Of a DNA stretch of 64,000 nt, positions 58,646 to 64,000 are shown piece by piece; the stretch's first letter is position 1, and the number at the start of each line of letters is the position of its first letter. Both the position numbers and the translations under genes were made by a program. The DNA comes from Sanghuangporus weigelae (lineage: Eukaryota > Basidiomycota > Agaricomycetes > Hymenochaetales > Hymenochaetaceae). The notes beneath the pieces were generated by a model, which was given only the letters and a program-made list of their open reading frames with translations, had not been told where the DNA came from and made no database searches. The DNA lies in contig CP137318.1 in assembly GCA_033182465.1 (NCBI GenBank), positions 3,100,001 to 3,164,000 on the forward strand, in the 5' to 3' direction.

Positions 58646-59762
58646 CTATAGGAGCCGTAGTTTTCCTGTTACCTGATTCACAAGTCTGCTTGGCCCTAGA
58701 ACAACATAAATTCCAGGTCATGAGATGAGAGAGACACCGCTTACCAGGACCAATCCCGACAACAGTACGAGAGCCCGCAGCAATCTGTGTCCTGCCACTG
58801 TGCCGATGTTCAGAAGAACAGGGCGGTAAGGATTTCATAGCGACTCACGCATCATGTATCGAACGTGCGCATAGGTTTAAGCTACGCGCCATAGCTTCTA
58901 GTGTATCCAGTTCTTCCTCATTTTCTGCACGTAACGTTACCTTGCTCTGCCTGTACCAGACATGCCGAGTAAGGGAAGGGATGGTAATATACCTTCCGAT
59001 AAGCCGGGGTACAGACATTTATACACGATCCAGGGTGCTTACCCTGCTCTTTCCCAACGCCGCAAGAGCTTCAAAGGACACGTGAGTCAATACATATGAG
59101 ATAAAATGGAAGAATTAGGATGCATACAGCGGGGTTGGACTTGTTGAGAGACTTGTAGCACGCTAATGTAGCATGGCTAGTCGGGCGGAGGCACCCCTCC
59201 TTGTCAGTGACATATCTTTGCAACGCTTGATTTGCGGACCACTCACGAACATCTAGAAGATTAGCAAGTTATCTCGTCAGTATTACGCAGGTGCAACGTG
59301 TTTCCGAGGAGATTATGGAGAAATTGTATTGAGGCGACTTACTGCGCCGCTATCTTGCCAGACGACATTCCGAGATCCGTACGTACAATGAGCGCCTGGT
59401 CGTAGAATTTAATTTTAATATAGCTCAGCTAGGAATCAGCTAGGTCAGATATGAGCCTATACTCTCACAAGTTTGCAGTCTTCAAGTAAGCCAGCCTTCA
59501 CAGATGCAAGATCTTCACCCGGCGACGCGTCCGAAGAGTCTGAGTCCGAGTCCGCACGTAAGGCCTTTTCGCCACTAGATGGCCGTCCTTGACTATTACT
59601 CTTTGATTGCCAGCCGGAGCTTGCTGCCTTGACTGTCCAGCGCGTGCCAGCCCAGTAGCCGACGGTGAGAGAGACTGTCACAAGTGCAGCGTACGCTGCA
59701 GCTGGAATGCAATGAGCGTTGTTGAACTGGCATAATAGTGTTTACTCACCGGTGCTGGCCAT
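58646..59762 (-). CDS. PTH2: Peptidyl-tRNA hydrolase 2 (Pth2/PTRH2)
   Basis: Frees tRNA from stalled peptidyl-tRNA. Minus-strand exons: MAST, then AAYAALVTVSLTVGYWAGTR (a membrane anchor, as in mammalian mitochondrial PTRH2), a Ser/Asp-rich linker, LLEDCKL, ALIVRTDLGMSSGKIAAQ, a 6-nt exon (59247-59252), SHATLACYKSLNKSNPA, LLRRWERAG, QSKVTLRAENEEELDTLEAM, ARSLNLCARSIHDA, GRTQIAAGSRTVVGIGP and a last exon GPSRLVNQVTGKLRLL. All catalytic-core blocks of Pth2 are present in order. The enzyme needs AAQCSHA, which only appears when the microexon is spliced in. Confidence 0.92.
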
Positions 59763-60520
59763 GTATATATAAAAGAAAGATTAGATGAAGATGACTGACG
59801 ATAACGAATAAAATAGAGGCAGTGAAGAAAACGTGACTTGAACGCGTCGCGACCTTTCCTGAACCTTATGCCGTTTCTGGCAGATCATCGTTCTCTTTCA
59901 GTCTTACCGACTGTTACTACGCGACTTGCTGAACTGAACATGACCTCAATAGCTTCCATAGCTAAACCTCGTCACGAACATAGCAATTCCGCTTAGAGCT
60001 GACATTGACTTACGCGGCCGCTCCAGGACTATGCGGAATACAGCCTTCCACTTTCCTTCAGAACCTCTGCTGCAGAACGCCACTCTTCTATGGATATCGA
60101 CGCAGATAATCTCATCCCGTCTTCTTCCCAACCTACTCACAATGACTGGTGACTCTTTCATTACTATTTCATCTAACTCTGGAGTTTATCCCCGCGTTTC
60201 ACCTTCCTGCTCCCGAGGTCGGAATCTCTGGCCTGAGCGCCGAGTAAATTCTACAATACATTCCGCTTGTTGCGAGTATCCGAAAGGTCCAGGACAAATC
60301 AGCGTAGCAGAAAACAACTGACCTTGAGCTCACCTCGTGTTTGGTCTTCGGCTGTCGCTCCGCACTGACGTTCGGACCTTCATCTAACCTCGATTATCCC
60401 TTGAAGTTCTTCTCAAACCGATCCGACAATGCGTCATGCTCTACGAATGACTACACATTCTTATGTCCGAATCGCTATCTAATAAAACTCGTAGGCTAGG
60501 CTTGAAGCACGTTCATTCTC
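59763..60520. other. Divergent intergenic region, no gene resolved
   Basis: At 758 bp this is the gap between Pth2 and the MFS transporter, and it should contain both promoters. A 96-codon plus-strand frame (60031-60321) rich in Ser is present but has no family feature or clear splice partner. Confidence 0.35.
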
Positions 60521-63186
60521 ATGTCTCCCCCTAGTCTCGAAGCTTCTAATAACTTGATGACTCCTTCGATCCAGGATTGCGCATCTCCTAGCTCAGAGCG
60601 TGGACGAGTATGTTCTGCACCGGTCGAGATAAAACCGTTGACTCTTCTGCGACATCAAGACGTAAGAGTTGATTTAAGAAATGTTCCATTTGCTGACGTA
60701 CAATCTCAGAGATCAATTGCCAACCCGACCATTCCTAGTCCATTGCACTTGCGAGAGCATCGTCCTGCTGCATTTCTCTCTAAGCAAGGACCATCTTCTT
60801 CACAGGAAGACCATGCTTCTGCGAGCTCTACGACAGACGCCCGGTCCGCTACACCAAACTCGGCGGAACCTCAAGAGCACGAAGCACCATCGAAAACACC
60901 CGATCAGTTCTGGTTTAGATGTTATGCCGCATTCTTTGCCCTCTTTACAGCTGGATGGGCTGACGGTTGTGAGTTTCTCCGCCAAGTGAAGGAGATTTTG
61001 GGGTACTCATAATCCTCAAATGTTTTGTCTAGTGACCGGGACGATTCTTCCTCGTATGTCAAGCTGTTGTCGAATGCTTTCTTCGTACATAATATGAACT
61101 TGCATCTCAGATATTAAAATCGATTTTAATCTAAGCTATATGTTGTCGTCTCTTCTTTTCGTAACCAGCACCCTTGGGTAAGTTTTCAAGTTCATTTCAT
61201 GGCACTCAGAACTAACGAAGCCTTTGACACTGTAGTTTCGCCCTTGGTGTCATCATGATTGAACAAGTCATGTGTCTTCTGGGTAGGCTTCAATTAACTT
61301 GGAATGAATTTCCGTCGTCGCCGAGCTCTTGGTGCGTCCGAGGTACACGTAAAAAGACGCGAGTATCTTCTCCCGCTTTCACCGAGAAAGATACAATGGG
61401 AGATAAGAAATATTCGCCAGCCCGCGCTCGCTTCCGCATTCTGGTCATAGCAAGCATACTCCACGCAAGCTTCTTCATACTGATGGGTACTGCCACTGGA
61501 TTGTCGAACGTTTTAATCGCCTATTTCGTTGCTTCTCTCGGAAAGGCTTTTTTAAATGGTGCGGATTCCCACGGACATGCAGCTGCAAATCAATACTCAC
61601 TAGATAAGCTCTTCTAGGTACCGTGTAAGCAGCTTTGCACGTCGATTAAAGCGACTGATAATTAATCTTGAAAAGCAGGAACGCATACGTTACGATCAGT
61701 CCAAAAAGACCTCTAGGGCAGTTGTACGCATGTAATTGTGAGTATAGACTATTGCTATTTTCACATCTCTTGTCTAACAAGGGGATTTCGTATGATAGCT
61801 GTCGGTGCATTCGCAGCTCCATTGGTGTGCCAGACCTTGCTTGCAAGGGATATCCCGTGGTCGCATTTCTATCTCGGTTCCCTGGTACTTTCCGCGATTA
61901 ATACTACTCTTCTTGCTCTCGCCTTCCGCCCTACTCGGAACGACAGCATCGAGGAGAGATATAGCGTCTCCAGTGGAACACATGTTGATACTCAATCCAA
62001 TTGTATTCCTGCGGGCCTTACCGAGGCAGAAAGCCAGATTATGGACCACGCTGGCACGGCACTCAGCGAAAAGTCCTTGGACTCATCGAGCGCCTCATCG
62101 TCACCGCCGTCCTTGGCCGTGAAAAAGAGCCGATCTTGTATGCTCACCGAAGTATATTGCTATTCAACCTTCTGACTATCTTTTAGGTTTACGGCTAATG
62201 CTGAGACTACGTTATGTATGGGCCTTTTCCTTTTTTATGTCGATTTATAGCGGAAGGTATGGCTTTCAATTATCCTCCCATTTAGCCATGTTCATGTTCA
62301 TGTTCAATACAGTGAAACATCTACACAGGGCTACGTGAGCTGTCTCCGATGAACGCGGTACAGAACTCAATCTGAACTAGTTTAACAGATGGCCACTTAT
62401 CTTTTGGCGGTCAGGGTGAGTAGATTAAATTGTGCCCCCAACTTTTCTTCCACATGTTCATCCTTGACTTGCCAGAATGCGAATCCAAACACGGTTGGCT
62501 ACGTCACCAGCGGATTCTGGGGTGGGATGGCTATTACTCGGGTCATTACCGGCTTTGCGTCTCCATAGTATGTATTATTGCGTTATTTGAGATGACTGAG
62601 TCAACATATGGTTTGAATTCGTAGCCTCAGCTTTACTCAGCGAAAGCACGCGATTCATATCGTTCTCAGTAGGTTTCAAATGGCTTAAATCGGAAGATTA
62701 CTGATGATATTTTTTATCCGTATTGATCAGTCTTCGCTCTCTTGATGCATCTCTGCATCTGGTTCATTGATTCCGTCTTTGCGAACGCCTTTTCGACTGG
62801 AGTGATTGGTCTGCTCTACGGACCCGTCTACCCAAGTGTACTCGCACTCGCTGTGGACTCGTTACCAACCGAAGCGCATATGCTTGGTATGGCTATAATG
62901 TACGCCGGTCTTTCTTCCTAGACTTGTGCACCTGGCTAATGTATTTCATCGGTTTGTGTAGTGCTGCCTTTGCTAATCTTGGAAGTTGTGAGTCGAACAA
63001 GTTTTCAAGACTCTTACTCCAGCTGTACTGACAGGCCCATTCTCTTAAGCCATATTTCCTTTTATTTGCGGTGCTTTATCAAGCCTGCAAGGTCCGAAGG
63101 TTCTGGTGTATATGACCGTTTCGCAGACCGTAACCTTGATAATCCTATGGGCCTTCTTCCCAGCCAAAATGCCTCTCGATCGTTAG
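60521..63186 (+). CDS. Major facilitator superfamily transporter
   Basis: The N-terminal 130 residues are disordered (MSPPSLEASNNLMTPSIQDC), then comes FWFRCYAAFFALFTAGWADG, the first membrane span with the GWADG turn typical of this MFS branch. Next exons give LTGTILPHIKIDFNLSYMLS, SLLFVTSTLGFALGVIMIEQ, ARFRILVIASILHASFFILM, IAYFVASLGKAFLNGADSHG and GAFAAPLVCQTLLARDIPWS. A loop (ERYSVSSGTHVDTQSN) precedes the second half: WGMAITRVITGFAS, VFALLMHLCIWFIDSVFANA, FSTGVIGLLYGPVYPSVLAL and TVSQTVTLIILWAFFPAKMP, ending LDR. Many introns are present; those between 61300 and 61760 are the least certain. The substrate is unknown. It resembles fungal Bsc6-like carriers. Confidence 0.85.
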
Positions 63187-63456
63187 GCTTGGAACTTTCA
63201 TTTGTCCTTAGGATACGACGCCGAAGTTGCAAAAGTATATAGTCAGATAGTAGACCGAGTCAGTATAAATTCCGTAGAGTGTGTAGAGCTCTCGAGACTT
63301 CGAATATGCATATGTCAGAACATACATTGTATAATAAAATATCAGCCAAACTAATTATACGACACAGAAAGCAAACTTTGAAAGCCAAAATGGATTCTAA
63401 TGGACAACAAAGCAACTCGACAGCAGCCAAAATAAATGAAGTAAGCAAGCAAGCGC

Positions 63457-64000
63457 TTAGTCAGTGTCAGAACCAGTTTCTTCTCCCTCGATATCTGCGA
63501 ATGACGATGAGTTAGATAGATAATATCAATCATCCAAGCGATAGCACATACCGATGAGGAAGGTTGATTCGGGTCTTCTCACGGGTGGCGGAGGCGGTGG
63601 TGCAAGTGTCGGCAATTGGTGCATAGGCGGAGGTGGTGGCTTCTTCGGCGGTCCAGTGCCAGTGACCTTCTTGGGCTTCGACGCAGCAGCACCACTCGCG
63701 CTTCCCGGTCCAAGTGAGAAGCTGCCTGTCTTGCTCCGACCGCGTCCGATGCTCTCTGCGTTGGGTAGGGAGGGGCTAGTTCCGCCGATGATAGATGAAT
63801 GGGACTGAGACTCTGCCTCTGCGCCAGAATCGCCCTCTGCATCGGACGAATCCGAGTGGGCAGATGGCGAACGTGAGTTCTTGGATAAGTGGGAGGCGAC
63901 AGATGGTGTGGGAGTAGAGCGGACTTTTGAAGGTGGCTTGGAACCTGAACTCGGCGGACCCAGTCTCTGCAAAACGCTTTGAGTTTAGAACAGCGTGGAC
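63457..64000 (-). CDS. Proline-rich protein, C-terminal part, cut by the window edge
   Basis: The last exons of a minus-strand gene that enters from the right edge. A Ser/Pro-rich part (SKNSRSPSAHSDSSDAEGDS) is followed by KVTGTGPPKKPPPPPMHQLP and a polyproline run. An intron (donor GTATGT near 63550) then joins STFLI to the short acidic end DIEGEETGSDTD. Polyproline of this sort often binds profilin, SH3 or WW domains, but no folded domain is visible and I do not recognise the protein. Confidence 0.65.

Noticed and set aside
60031-60321. 96-codon plus-strand frame between PTH2 and the MFS gene
   Set aside because: No domain, no splice partner and a composition like random open frames; kept only as part of the intergenic entry.
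1-64000. Search for viral copies, LTR elements, LINEs, DNA transposons and secondary-metabolite genes
   Set aside because: I recognised no reverse transcriptase, integrase, capsid, transposase, terminal repeat pair, polyketide synthase or peptide synthetase in any frame.

Overview
The window is nuclear DNA of a filamentous basidiomycete, most likely an Agaricomycete. Genes are split by many short introns (about 50-90 bp, GT-AG), exons can be very small, spacing is tight on both strands, and the products are eukaryotic housekeeping proteins with Ser/Pro-rich fungal tails. Most exon-intron calls below come from reading frame plus splice signals plus family motifs by eye; they are not backed by transcripts.

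Layout. 0-5.7 kb: start of an unrecognised minus-strand gene, biotin synthase, a Rex4-like exonuclease-fold protein that seems to have lost its acidic catalytic residues, and an unrecognised nuclear-looking protein. 5.9-14.4 kb: one very large, many-exon gene for the proteasome activator Blm10/PA200. 15-23 kb: a HIT-domain protein (minus), a TRAX/translin-family protein, a BTG/Tob-domain protein, and a DinB-like protein. 23-31 kb: class I histone deacetylase (Rpd3), XPA/Rad14 repair factor, peroxisomal acyl-CoA thioesterase ending in SKL, ribosomal protein eS27, and a small chromodomain protein (minus). 31-42.5 kb: an Mtc1-like protein, splicing factor SPF27 divergent from the NDUFS3 complex I subunit, a very large disordered protein, and the beta subunit of succinyl-CoA ligase (minus).

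42.6-51 kb: a large chromodomain protein with a SPOC-like second half that resembles the RITS subunit Chp1, then one and a partial second decayed copy of a SUMO protease gene, followed by the intact Ulp1 gene. 51-64 kb: a Bet1-type SNARE (minus), a mitochondrial RNB exoribonuclease (Dss1/Msu1 type), a UPF0658 Golgi membrane protein (minus), a small single-pass membrane protein, peptidyl-tRNA hydrolase Pth2 (minus, with a 6-nt exon), an MFS transporter, and the 3' end of a proline-rich protein.

The genes do not form one pathway. A loose theme is chromatin: a histone deacetylase and two chromodomain genes sharing four intron positions lie within 23 kb. I saw no tRNA, rRNA, CRISPR array, viral copy or intact transposon. 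The most interesting points are the pseudo-exonuclease, the chromodomain pair and Chp1-like candidate, the SUMO-protease tandem fossil, the Pth2 microexon, and the last Blm10 intron, which splits the proteasome-docking tail.
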